Shown piece after piece: positions 40,622-48,648 of a DNA stretch of 64,000 nt (its first letter is position 1; each line of letters begins with the position of its first letter). Position numbers and translations under genes: made by a program. Source of the stretch: Halorientalis sp. IM1011 (GTDB taxonomy: Archaea > Halobacteriota > Halobacteria > Halobacteriales > Haloarculaceae); contig NZ_CP019068.1 in assembly GCF_001989615.1 (NCBI RefSeq), forward strand, positions 62,001 through 126,000. The letters run 5' to 3'. The notes below the pieces were generated by a model, which was not told where the DNA came from, did no database searches, and saw only the letters and a program-made list of their open reading frames with translations.

Positions 40622-42046
40622 TCAGAGTGGGCACTGGCCGCGGTCGTCGTCGTCCGTGGATTCCTCGCCGTCGTCCGGCGAGTCGCCGCCGGACCCGTCC
40701 GAATCGTCCGGCGTCGACGAACCGGAGTCCGGGTCGGTCGTCGGGTCGTCGTCCGACGGGGTGCCGTCCTCCGGTCCGTCGCCGTCCGAGCCATCGAGTT
40801 CGGCGTCGGGTTCGAGTTTGACCAGCGTGTTCGACTGCGAGGCGAGCAGACAGGCGTAGCCGCCGTCGGCGGTCTCGACGAGAGCGGCCGCGTCGCTGGC
40901 GTCGGCCTCGTCGAAGAGTCGCCGCCACTGCTCGGTGCCGTCGGCGTCGGTCCGCACGATGGCGGGCGTGTGATCGCCGTCGTATCCCGCGCGCATGTAC
41001 CCGTACAGGACGAACCCGCTGTCGGCGGTCGCGACGACGCCGCTGGCGAGGTCGTTGCCACCGTAGGCCCCGGCGTACTCCTCGCGCCACTGCCGGCTCC
41101 CGTCGGCGTCCAGTCGGCCGAGCACCATGTTCTCGCGGTTCTGGTCGCGGCCGGTGTAGGCACAGCCGCCGTCCCCGGTGAGTGCGAACCGGTGGTTGTA
41201 CGGCGTCTCTGCGTAGTCGATACCGTCGTCGTCGAGCGCGGTCCGGTTCTGGACGCGACCGTCGCCGTCGAGTGTCAGTGCGACGTTCGTCTCCCGGCCA
41301 CCGACGACCGCCCGGTAGCCCTCGCCGGTGGGTTCGACGGTCTCGAAGCGGAACCCCGTCTCGTAGTGGCGCTCCCAGCGGGTCTCGCCGGCGGCGTCGA
41401 GCGCTATCAACCAGGGGGATCCCTCGAAGGTACCGCCGGTGACGACCCCGCCGTCGGCGGTCGGCGTGACCGTCTGCAGGATGGCGTTGTCGCTGTGGCC
41501 CTGATCGAAGTCCGAATCCTCGTTCTCGTCGAACGCGTCGAACCGCTGGAGCCACGAGACCGTCCCGTCGGAGGTCACCTTCGCCGCTTCCGCCACTTTA
41601 CCGCCCACCTGGTCGTCGGCCCCGGTCGCGGGGTTCGTCGCACAGCCGACCAGTACGAAGCCGCCGTCGCTCGTCTGGGTGAGGTCGAAAAAGGAGAGCT
41701 CGTCCGTCTCCGGCGTCTCGTCGTTCGCGAACGCGACCCACTCCCGTGACCCGTCGGCCGCGGCCTTCACCAGCGTGAACTGCTCGGTCCCCACGCCTGT
41801 CTCGGTGATCGGCGCACCGCTTCCGGCGAGCGCGTAGCCGCCGTCGTCCGTCTGTACGACCGCGGTGAGACCCACGTCGTACTCGCGTTCACCGCCGCTG
41901 TAGTCGTGACGCCACGCCACCCCGGGTGTGGCACTCGCGTCCTGTCCGATCGTCGTACTCGTGAACGCTGCGGTCCCGGCCACCCCGGCGAGACCGGCGA
42001 GGACGGTTCGGCGACCAATGCGGGCGGACTCGGATCGTTCCTCCAT
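40622..42046 (-). CDS. Tat-exported beta-propeller-like repeat protein
   Basis: 474 aa. Tat signal RIGRRTVLAGLAGVAGTAAF, then repeats of about 50 residues with the motif T-D-G-G-[YF]-[AV]-L-x-G (TDDGGYALAGSG, TSDGGFVLVGC, TADGGVVTGGT, TGDGGCAYTG, TADSGFVLYG, TADGGYACLL), each followed by K-x4-G-x2-W-like strands, as in PQQ/quinoprotein-type propellers. The last 60 residues are Asp/Ser/Gly-rich and disordered, ending RGQCPL. Start 42046 fits a promoter box 30 nt upstream. Probably an extracellular binding protein; no enzymatic residues can be named. Confidence 0.8.
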   Translation of the reverse strand: MEERSESARIGRRTVLAGLAGVAGTAAFTSTTIGQDASATPGVAWRHDYSGGEREYDVGLTAVVQTDDGGYALAGSGAPITETGVGTEQFTLVKAAADGSREWVAFANDETPETDELSFFDLTQTSDGGFVLVGCATNPATGADDQVGGKVAEAAKVTSDGTVSWLQRFDAFDENEDSDFDQGHSDNAILQTVTPTADGGVVTGGTFEGSPWLIALDAAGETRWERHYETGFRFETVEPTGEGYRAVVGGRETNVALTLDGDGRVQNRTALDDDGIDYAETPYNHRFALTGDGGCAYTGRDQNRENMVLGRLDADGSRQWREEYAGAYGGNDLASGVVATADSGFVLYGYMRAGYDGDHTPAIVRTDADGTEQWRRLFDEADASDAAALVETADGGYACLLASQSNTLVKLEPDAELDGSDGDGPEDGTPSDDDPTTDPDSGSSTPDDSDGSGGDSPDDGEESTDDDDRGQCPL

Positions 42047-42075
42047 GACACCTCGCCGTAGTCGGAACATCCGCA

Positions 42076-42093
42076 TTATTATGTGTTAAATAA
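42076..42093 (-). promoter_or_regulatory. Shared promoter box (TTAT-N7-ATAATAA)
   Basis: Minus-strand reading: TTAT-TTAACAC-ATAATAA-TGCGG, ending 30 nt before ATG 42046. Confidence 0.65.
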
Positions 42094-42225
42094 GGTCTAT
42101 ACTGGGGTGTTAATACCCCTCGTCACGGGGCCGTCCCGGAATCACGAGTTGCTCGATAGCGATCCGACTGCAGGACGAGTGACTCGCCGCCAGCCCAGCG
42201 AAACCCGCCAAATGATATCCCTAAT

Positions 42226-42247
42226 TACTATAGTACGTAGATAATAA
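42226..42247 (+). promoter_or_regulatory. padR promoter with adjacent palindrome
   Basis: TACTATAGTA (42226-42235) is a perfect 10-bp palindrome touching the ATAATAA box (42241-42247), which ends 27 nt before GTG 42274. A likely site for autoregulation. Confidence 0.55.
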
Positions 42248-42273
42248 TGTGCCCCCGATACGATATCGGAATC

Positions 42274-42564
42274 GTGCACGACCTAACTGGATTCCAACGC
42301 GATCTCCTGTACGTGATCGCGGGATTCGACGAACCGTACGGACTAGCGATCAAGGACGCCCTCGACGAGTACTACGAGGGAGAGATCCATCACGGGCGGC
42401 TGTACCCGAACCTCGACGTCCTCGTCGAAAAGGGTCTCGTCGAAAAAGGCAAGAAGGACCGCCGAACCAACGTCTACACCACGACCCAGCGCGGGCGTCG
42501 CGAACTCGAAGCCAGACGCGAGTGGGAAGATCAGTACCTCGAAGAGAGTCCGCTCCCTGTGTAG
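42274..42564 (+). CDS. PadR-family transcriptional regulator (second copy)
   Basis: 96 aa from GTG 42274: VHDLTGFQRDLLYVIAGFDE, recognition helix region HHGRLYPNLDVLVEKGLVEK and wing TNVYTTTQRGRRELEARR. GTG 42274 is preferred to ATG 42247 because homologues, including the copy at 8470-8790, start just before DLTGFQRDLL and because the ATAATAA box overlaps the ATG. It stands between the propeller/thioredoxin unit and the MATE transporter; PadR proteins often control efflux pumps, so the neighbour at 42671 is a candidate target (inference). Confidence 0.9.
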   Translation: MHDLTGFQRDLLYVIAGFDEPYGLAIKDALDEYYEGEIHHGRLYPNLDVLVEKGLVEKGKKDRRTNVYTTTQRGRRELEARREWEDQYLEESPLPV

Positions 42565-42566
42565 TG

Positions 42567-42590
42567 AACGTTCCCGATGATGGGAACGTT
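42567..42590 (+). terminator. Perfect 9-bp hairpin after padR
   Basis: AACGTTCCC (42567-42575), loop GATGAT, GGGAACGTT (42582-42590), two bases after the padR stop. No long T-run follows, so it may instead be a protein-binding palindrome between convergent genes. Confidence 0.45.
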
Positions 42591-42670
42591 TCCGCGATTT
42601 GTGGCGTCTCGTTGGACACGACTGGTAGCGACGCTGTTCGTTCGTCGTGGTCGGCTGTCGGCTCGTGACC

Positions 42671-44149
42671 TCAGTCGTCGGCGGTCGGCTCCGGCCGGTA
42701 CGCCCGACTGACGACCTTCCACGATCCGGTATCGAACCGATAGTACGTGACGAACGCAGGGACGAGGGTCTCGAGGACGAGCGCGACGTATAGTGCCGGT
42801 AGTCCCAGCGGCGTCAGCGAAGTCAGCGGTCCGAGCGGTATCGTGACAGCACCAGCGTACGCCAGCGGGAGCGTCACCACGTAGAGCCCGAGGAACTGTC
42901 CATAGAGCGGCCATCGCGTGTCGCCGCTCGCCCGGAGCGGTCCGGTCGTCCCGGCGTTGATGCCACGGAAGACGACGCTGATAGCGGCGACGACGACGAA
43001 CGTGGTTACCAGCGGCACCATCCCGGGGTCGGACACGAACAGATTCGCGACCTGACGGGCGAGCACGATCACAGCCACCGCACCGATAGCGTACACGACG
43101 GTTCCGAAGAGCAAAATCTCCCGGGCGTAGGTATCTGCGTGCTGTTCGTCCCCGGTACCGAGCACCTGGCCGACGAGGCTGCTCGACGCGAGTGAGAACC
43201 CCCACCCGGGCGTATCGAGGAGGTCTCGCACCCGACGCGCGACGACGTACGCGGCCGCGACGTTCGGGCCGAATAGCGCCACGACGGCGAGCATCGGGAT
43301 CTGGGCCCCGCGACGTGCGAGGTTCGTGAACACCAGCGGTGCGCCGATCGTGACGATATCGCGGAGTTCACCCGCCGTTACGGGCGGTGCCGAGAGGTCG
43401 ATGGTGACCGGGAAGTGGCCGACGATCGGTAGTCGGAGTCCGACGAACCCAGCGACGAAGCACCCGAGCACGACGACGTTGGCGACGACCGTCCCGATAG
43501 CGGCACCGACGACGCCGAGTCCGAACCCGAAGATGAGGACGGCGTTGATGGCGACGTTGATGACTGCGCCTGTCCCCCGCAGCATCATCGGCGTCCAGGC
43601 GTCGTCGGCCCCGACGAGTGTGCGACTCCCGATGAGATTGAGTGCGGCGAACGGGACGCCGAAGGCCACGACACGCAGATACTCCGTGCCGTACGACAGC
43701 GCCGCACCGTCGCTGGCGATGAGCCCGACGAACCACTCGGGGACGGACCAGAAGACGACGGCCAGTGGCACCATCGTCGCGAGAACGACGAACGCACTCG
43801 TCGTGACCGCCAGCGAGATGAGTTCGGGCGCGTCGGCCCCGTACCGCTGGGAGACGAGACTGATCGTGGCTCCGGCGACGCCGCCCCCGGTCGCGAACGC
43901 GAGCGCCCAGAACGGCGTTGCGAACCCGACGCCCGCGATGGCTGCCGCTCCCAACGCCGTGCCGACCATCGCGACGTCGGCCGCGGACTTGGACATCCGC
44001 GCCACACCGGTCACGATGCGCGGCCACGCCAGATCTGTCGTCTCTTCGGCACGCCCCCGGTCGACGATGCCGCCCCGTGCCAGCAGGGCACCGACACCGA
44101 GCAGGAGCCAACGAATCGGATTCGGGACGCGTCGGTCGCGAGAACCCAC
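42671..44149 (-). CDS. MATE-family (MOP superfamily) multidrug/solute exporter
   Basis: 492 aa with about 12 transmembrane helices in two repeats. Typical MATE segments are AAIAGVGFATPFWALAFATGGGVAGATISLVSQRYGA near the N-terminus, VVAFGVPFAALNLIGSRTLVGADDAWTPM, and GFSLASSSLVGQVLGTGDEQHA in the second half. It would use an ion gradient to expel a cationic or organic compound. It converges with the padR gene; the 250-bp divergent region to 44400 contains its promoter but no other gene. Confidence 0.93.
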   Translation of the reverse strand: MGSRDRRVPNPIRWLLLGVGALLARGGIVDRGRAEETTDLAWPRIVTGVARMSKSAADVAMVGTALGAAAIAGVGFATPFWALAFATGGGVAGATISLVSQRYGADAPELISLAVTTSAFVVLATMVPLAVVFWSVPEWFVGLIASDGAALSYGTEYLRVVAFGVPFAALNLIGSRTLVGADDAWTPMMLRGTGAVINVAINAVLIFGFGLGVVGAAIGTVVANVVVLGCFVAGFVGLRLPIVGHFPVTIDLSAPPVTAGELRDIVTIGAPLVFTNLARRGAQIPMLAVVALFGPNVAAAYVVARRVRDLLDTPGWGFSLASSSLVGQVLGTGDEQHADTYAREILLFGTVVYAIGAVAVIVLARQVANLFVSDPGMVPLVTTFVVVAAISVVFRGINAGTTGPLRASGDTRWPLYGQFLGLYVVTLPLAYAGAVTIPLGPLTSLTPLGLPALYVALVLETLVPAFVTYYRFDTGSWKVVSRAYRPEPTADD

Positions 44150-44399
44150 TATCTGATGGCAGGGGACTGCGCCTGAAATCTCTTAAGATTCGTGCCATTG
44201 GCACTCACATCGGGCGAACCCACGGTCTCCGACGGCGCTGGGGGATGCCTGGCAAAAATATATCAGAAAATAAGATACTCAGCATGCTCCGATCTCGATC
44301 TGGTGTACTTCATCAGCCATGAATGCAGGCGATAATAACGGTCCTATCGCCCTCGCGTGATTTCGAAGGGTGTTTTCACGGCTGGATATATCATCTGCT

Positions 44400-45356
44400 A
44401 TGGGTAGTGAAAGTGGTATTTCACGCACTGCACAGTTTGCAACAAAGTATTTCGTCGTCTGGGTCGCTGCCTTCGCAGGCCTGGCCCTCCTTCGCCCGTC
44501 GACGTTCGTGCCGATCCTGGATTACGTGAACCCACTGCTCGGGATCGTCATGCTCGGGATGGGGTTGACGCTCCAGCCCGAGGACATCCGCCGGCTCGCC
44601 GAACGGCCGCGGGACGTTGGAATCGGGGCCCTGACCCAGTGGCTCGTGATGCCGTTGGCTGCGTACGGGCTGTATCTCCTGTTGAATTTGCCGGATGCGA
44701 TCGGTGTCGGTCTCATCCTCGTCGGTGCGGCACCTGGCGGGACCGCATCGAACGTGATGACCTATCTCGGCCGCGGAGACGTGGCCCTCTCCGTCGCGAT
44801 CACGACGGTGACCACGCTCGCCGCACCGATCGTGATGCCGGCGTGGACGCTGTTCATCCTTGGTGAGAGTATCGACGTGACGTTCGCACAGATGTTCACG
44901 AGCATCATCCAGATCGTCATTATCCCCGTCGTGCTCGGGTTCACGCTCCGCTACCTGCTCGATCAGTACGCCCCACGTGTTGCAGAGATCGGCATCGACG
45001 TGTTCCCGGTCGTGAGTGTCGCTGCGATCGTCGCCATCGTCGCAGGCGTCGTCGGTGCCAACGTCGAAAACATTCTCACAGCGGGCGCCTTCGTGTTGCT
45101 CGCCGTCGTTCTCCACAACGGCATCGGATTGGGAGCCGGCTACGGTGTCGGCCACCTAACCGGCATGAGCGAAGACCGAAAGCGTACGAGTGCGTTCGAG
45201 GTTGGGCTCCAGAACAGTGGTCTGGCAGTCGCACTGGCCACGTCCCTCTTCGCGCCCACGGCTGCGCTCATCCCTGCGTTGTTCAGTGTCTGGCACAACA
45301 TCAGTGGTCCAGCGCTCGCGAATTACTTCACGTGGCGTGATTCCAGTTCGGACTAG
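44400..45356 (+). CDS. Bile acid:sodium symporter (BASS) family transporter
   Basis: 318 aa from ATG 44400, 9-10 helices. Signature stretches are PLLGIVMLGMGLTLQPEDIRR, LILVGAAPGGTASNVMTYLGRGDVALS (sodium/substrate site GGTASN) and FEVGLQNSGLAVALATSLF in the second repeat. Imports an organic anion with sodium. An ATAATAACGG box lies at 44332-44341, 62 nt upstream, but without a matching YTAN element. ATG 44370 is in frame but adds a non-hydrophobic extension. The actual substrate (pyruvate-like or other carboxylate) is unknown. Confidence 0.92.
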   Translation: MGSESGISRTAQFATKYFVVWVAAFAGLALLRPSTFVPILDYVNPLLGIVMLGMGLTLQPEDIRRLAERPRDVGIGALTQWLVMPLAAYGLYLLLNLPDAIGVGLILVGAAPGGTASNVMTYLGRGDVALSVAITTVTTLAAPIVMPAWTLFILGESIDVTFAQMFTSIIQIVIIPVVLGFTLRYLLDQYAPRVAEIGIDVFPVVSVAAIVAIVAGVVGANVENILTAGAFVLLAVVLHNGIGLGAGYGVGHLTGMSEDRKRTSAFEVGLQNSGLAVALATSLFAPTAALIPALFSVWHNISGPALANYFTWRDSSSD

Positions 45357-45444
45357 CATCACCACTCAGCGCCACTGGACGGGTTACGATCGGTCGACCG
45401 GCCTGCACCGAAGTCTTATCCGGGTGACGGACGTATAAAAAACG

Positions 45445-45798
45445 ATGAGACGGAATCCGGACGACGACGAAGACCCGTTCGGCGATCTCTTCGGCGAGAT
45501 CAACGAGATGCTCTCCGGGATGGCTGGTGACGAGACGGAGCCTGTCGACGTCCACGAGTACGACGACGAACTCCGTGTCGTCGCAGATATTCCGGACGCA
45601 AGCCAGGACGAGATCGATATCCAGTGCGACGGGCGGATCCTGGCGATCCGTGTCGCGCGCGACCCGCGACCGGTCGTCAAGCGCGTCGATCTGCCAGCGT
45701 ACGTCGACGATGAATCCGCAGAGCTGAGCTTCAACAATGGCATCCTCGAAGTCACGCTCGACCGGACGACCGATCCTGCAAATATCGGGTTCCAGTGA
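45445..45798 (+). CDS. Hsp20/alpha-crystallin-like small heat-shock protein
   Basis: 117 aa. Acidic N-terminus (MRRNPDDDEDPFGDLFGEI), then an alpha-crystallin-type domain: VDVHEYDDELRVVADIPD, IDIQCDGRILAIRVARD, RVDLPAYVDDESAELSFNNG and ILEVTLDR in place of the usual GVL-x-I-x-x-P. There is no C-terminal IxI tail, as in GvpH-like proteins. A TATAAAA lies only a few bases before ATG 45445, so either an upstream box (CTTATC near 45415) is used or translation begins internally at ATG 45508. A general chaperone role is likely. Confidence 0.82.
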   Translation: MRRNPDDDEDPFGDLFGEINEMLSGMAGDETEPVDVHEYDDELRVVADIPDASQDEIDIQCDGRILAIRVARDPRPVVKRVDLPAYVDDESAELSFNNGILEVTLDRTTDPANIGFQ

Positions 45799-45968
45799 AC
45801 GGAACTCGTTCTCCATTCTCCGACTGTCAGCAGCAGATGTTGTGACCAGTCGTTGAGGGTGGAATCACTACCACGTCAGAAATCTTCGTGTCAGGAGTAG
45901 CCAGCTGAATGTGCGTCCCAGCAGCGCCAATCCGGTCAATGTGCGCGGGTGGTGGCCATCCTCAGATA

Positions 45969-46999
45969 TAGTGACCGTTAGAACTTTTTACTCATCGTGT
46001 GTTGCAGTCGCTGATGGATCACCTCGACGAGATCTCTGTCGAAGAGTTACAAGATACTCTCGACCAAGTAGAGGGAAAGAAGCCGACACAACGGATCATA
46101 GCGGCGATCGCGTACAAGAATGGGGTCACGCAAACCGAGTTAGCTGAGTGGTACGGGGTCCAACGACGTACAATCTATAGCTGGCTCAAACGACTGGACG
46201 ATGACGAGTCGCTTGTACAGGCCGTGTCTGATGATAAGCGAACTGGGAGAAAGAGGAAGCTAACAGAAACCCAACTAAAAGAATTCGAAGCGGCTGTTCA
46301 TAATTCTCCTAAAAAAGTTGGGCTCGAGTCGCCGGCGTGGACGCCGGAGCTCGCTCAGCAATATCTCCAAGAAACGTACAATGTCGAATATTCTATCCCG
46401 AGTTGTCGGCGGTTGTTGAAAGAAGCAGGGTTGCGATATCACAAATCACGCAGTTCTGTCGCAGACGCCGACGAAGACGAACAAGAAGCGTTCCCCGGCG
46501 AACACAAACAAAGCGACGGGAGATGGATGCCACTGTAGCCTGTATGGACCAGACTAAGACATCTGTGCAAGTTGAGTCCCGTGCCGCGGGGAAACCACGT
46601 GGTACGCGATCTACCATCGAATCTCTGTTCAACGTGACTGGACGTGACGAGCGTGTTATAGAAGGGTCCTCAATAAATCATAAGTACGTTGCCATGGGAT
46701 AAAATACATATAAGCTGTGGGTTATGAACTGAATTTTGAGATAATTGGATTGTAGTACTGGATGGCGCGCCGTACTTTCAGGCATCAGCCATAACGGACC
46801 TGGCAGCTCGTGGCGACATTGTCTTTGTGAGGTTACCGGTATATTCGCCGGAGCTAAACTCGGTCGAGGATTGCTGGAGACAACGTCGATCGTCTCAGCA
46901 ACCGCTTTTTATTACATTCGATGATCTGACGACAATGAATGATATAGCTTTCGACCAATACACTGCCACTAATTGAGTTACTATTTCTAATGGCCACTG
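45969..46999 (+). mobile_element. Decayed IS630-family insertion sequence with terminal inverted repeats
   Basis: Left end TAGTGACCGTTAGAAC... (45969-45993) and the reverse complement of the right end (46975-46999) match at 18 of 25 positions, bracketing the broken transposase. Length is about 1.03 kb. The right end cuts into TnpB-like sequence, and the left flank also contains a short TnpB-like stretch, so the element appears to have landed in an older TnpB gene. Both ends and the transposase are degenerate, so it is unlikely to move. Confidence 0.7.
46014..46973 (+). pseudogene. IS630-family transposase, frameshifted and internally deleted
   Basis: Frame 1 (46014-46538) gives the helix-turn-helix half (GVTQTELAEWYGVQRRTIYSWLKRL, WTPELAQQYLQETYNVEYS). 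A frameshift near 46510 moves to the DDE start (MDATVACMDQTKTSVQVESR) in another frame, which stops at 46702. After a deletion the C-terminal part resumes near 46755 (VVLDGAPYFQASAITDL, VYSPELNSVEDCWRQ, second Asp and Glu) and ends at 46973. Catalytic pieces are recognisable but not in one protein. Confidence 0.85.
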
Positions 47000-47262
47000 G
47001 AAATGCCGGGTGGATCGTCCTTATCATCGTCACTGGAGTACCACGAATTGAGGGCTTCAGCGAACTGCTCTAGAACCGCTGACTGGACTGTGAGTCCTTT
47101 GAACTCTGGATGGGTCTTCAACTCGTCTTTCAACTTCTCGTGGTTGGCGATCTCGCCTGTCCTCGCCCAGACCTGCCGGGAGGGGTAGTTGACGACGGTC
47201 CAGAACTTGCTGATACTCTACCCGTGGTGGCCGAGTGACTTCGCAACCTGTGAGTGGTTGCA
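46991..47262 (-). pseudogene. TnpB (IS200/IS605 OrfB-type) N-terminal remnant
   Basis: Minus-strand translation reads HSQVAKSLGHHG-stop-SISKFWTVVNYPSRQV, then WARTGEIANHEKLKDELKTH and VLEQFAEALNSWYSS to DDPPG, the usual N-terminus of haloarchaeal TnpB. An amber codon stands where Tyr is expected (HGYSISKFW), and the frame is cut by the IS630 end just after PPG. A hairpin at 47267-47282 lies directly upstream. Confidence 0.75.
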
Positions 47263-47266
47263 GTTT

Positions 47267-47282
47267 TGCCCCGTTGGGGGCA
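47267..47282. repeat. Hairpin upstream of the TnpB remnant
   Basis: TGCCCC (47267-47272), loop GTTG, GGGGCA (47277-47282). IS200/IS605 elements use end hairpins for transposition; this could be such a relic. The rest of 47283-47683 has no ORF that I believe. Confidence 0.4.
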
Positions 47283-47446
47283 GTGAATGTCCAGCATTCT
47301 GAACGGCTATATAATCGCTTATCTCGTGTGCAGTCAGATCTCGAGTGCAGCTCTCTCGATGTACGGACTCTGACGACACATCTGTTGGTTTGTCTGCTGC
47401 ACCAGCGGTGAAATCCCATTCCGCTAATCCTCAGGTTCAGTAGCAT

Positions 47447-47472
47447 GAATAACACTATTAGAATTGTTATTC
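47447..47472. repeat. AT-rich inverted repeat GAATAACA/TGTTATTC
   Basis: Perfect 8-bp arms (47447-47454 and 47465-47472) with a 10-nt loop in the AT-rich, gene-free interval left of the IclR gene. Possibly an element boundary or a terminator for either side. Confidence 0.35.
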
Positions 47473-47683
47473 TAGTCTGGGCTCACCGTCACCTCTACCG
47501 GACGAGCCGATAGGAAGTCCGGACGAGATGCATGACCACGCGTCAATCCATGTCTCTGTTGGCGCTCTTTGTAAAATACAATGCCTATCAATCCAAGAAC
47601 AGGGGGACCCAGTTCGGTCGTTTCGGTGCCTTCTTGCGTTTCCTATCTACGAACAGGTGGGCTAGAGGGATAACGGAAGGTAT

Positions 47684-48475
47684 TCAGGAATGAGCAATGT
47701 TTAATTCGACTTCGTTTGCTATACTAAGCAATAATTCCGATATCTCCCCATCTTCTGTTCGTCCTTTCATCCGATGTGATGGGCCCGAGACTGCACACGC
47801 ACCGACGACATCGTCGTTCGGCTTCGTTATCGGGGCTGCAGCAGCGTGTAGCCCCTCAGTACTCTCGGTCCTATTGATCGCATAGCCTCGTTCTCGGGTC
47901 CGATCGAGTTCCTCAAACAGTTCCTCCCTGGTAGTGATCGTGTCGTCCGTGGCAGGTTCCAACCCGTGACGATTGATAATCTCTTCAACGCGCGACTCCG
48001 GCATATACGCTAGCATCGCCTTCCCAGAGGCAACCTGATGCATCTGAAGATGGGTACCCGGACGCGTACGTGTGGAGACACCATGCCGACCGACTTCTTT
48101 GTAGACGATGACGGACCAGCCCCGCTCTTCGACCATGAACTGTGCTACCTCGCCAGTTTGTTCAGCCACTTCACTAATCCGTGGCTGGATGAACTGGACC
48201 CCCTCGTGTCGTTTCCGAACCTCTCCACCGAAATCGAGGTACCGAAGACTCAGACGATACTTATCGCCCTCCTTGACGACAAATCCCGCCTGTTGGAGCG
48301 TAATAATATGTTTGTGGACGTTACTCTTCGAGAGTCCCGTCGCCTCGGCCAGGTCGGTGATACCTGCTAGATCTTGCTGTTTGAGCGATTCTACGATAGT
48401 GACCGACGTTTCAACTGACTTCACGGTCGGCCGGTCCGGATTGGGGCTGTCACCGCTGTTTTCGGCGTTTTCCAT
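47684..48475 (-). CDS. IclR-family transcriptional regulator
   Basis: 263 aa. N-terminal winged helix (VKSVETSVTIVESLKQQD, ITDLAEATGLSKSNVHKHI, TLQQAGFVVKEGDKYRLSL) and C-terminal effector domain (WSVIVYKEVGRHGVSTRTRPG, HQVASGKAMLAYMPESRVEE, RGYAINRTESTEGLHAAAAP, VVGACAVSGPSHRM). IclR proteins sense small carboxylates or aromatics and regulate adjacent catabolic genes. The promoter contains a GCATATA/TATATGC inverted repeat overlapping the TATA position, so autorepression is likely. It is the presumed regulator of the CoA-transferase/ABC/CitE block to its right. Confidence 0.94.
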   Translation of the reverse strand: MENAENSGDSPNPDRPTVKSVETSVTIVESLKQQDLAGITDLAEATGLSKSNVHKHIITLQQAGFVVKEGDKYRLSLRYLDFGGEVRKRHEGVQFIQPRISEVAEQTGEVAQFMVEERGWSVIVYKEVGRHGVSTRTRPGTHLQMHQVASGKAMLAYMPESRVEEIINRHGLEPATDDTITTREELFEELDRTRERGYAINRTESTEGLHAAAAPITKPNDDVVGACAVSGPSHRMKGRTEDGEISELLLSIANEVELNIAHS

Positions 48476-48495
48476 GAATGGGAATGTCTACCGTA

Positions 48496-48517
48496 GCATA
48501 TATGATTTTCTATATGC
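48496..48517 (-). promoter_or_regulatory. Inverted repeat over the iclR promoter
   Basis: GCATATA (48496-48502), 8-nt spacer, TATATGC (48511-48517). The CATATATG part lies about 27 nt before ATG 48475, where the TATA box should be. Confidence 0.55.
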
Positions 48518-48648
48518 GAACGTTTATGCGAATAGTTTCCCAGCAACGGGGGAAGCGTTCTCAATTATAGAACAGTTGCTGCCATGACGGGCACCTCCAT
48601 CGACGAACCAAACGGACAAATCAGCGCAGAATGTGCTGGTCTACCGGG

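Noticed and set aside
44332-44341. ATAATAACGG before the BASS transporter as a full shared box
   Set aside because: The AT core matches but the upstream tetranucleotide is GAAT; kept only as a note in the gene entry.
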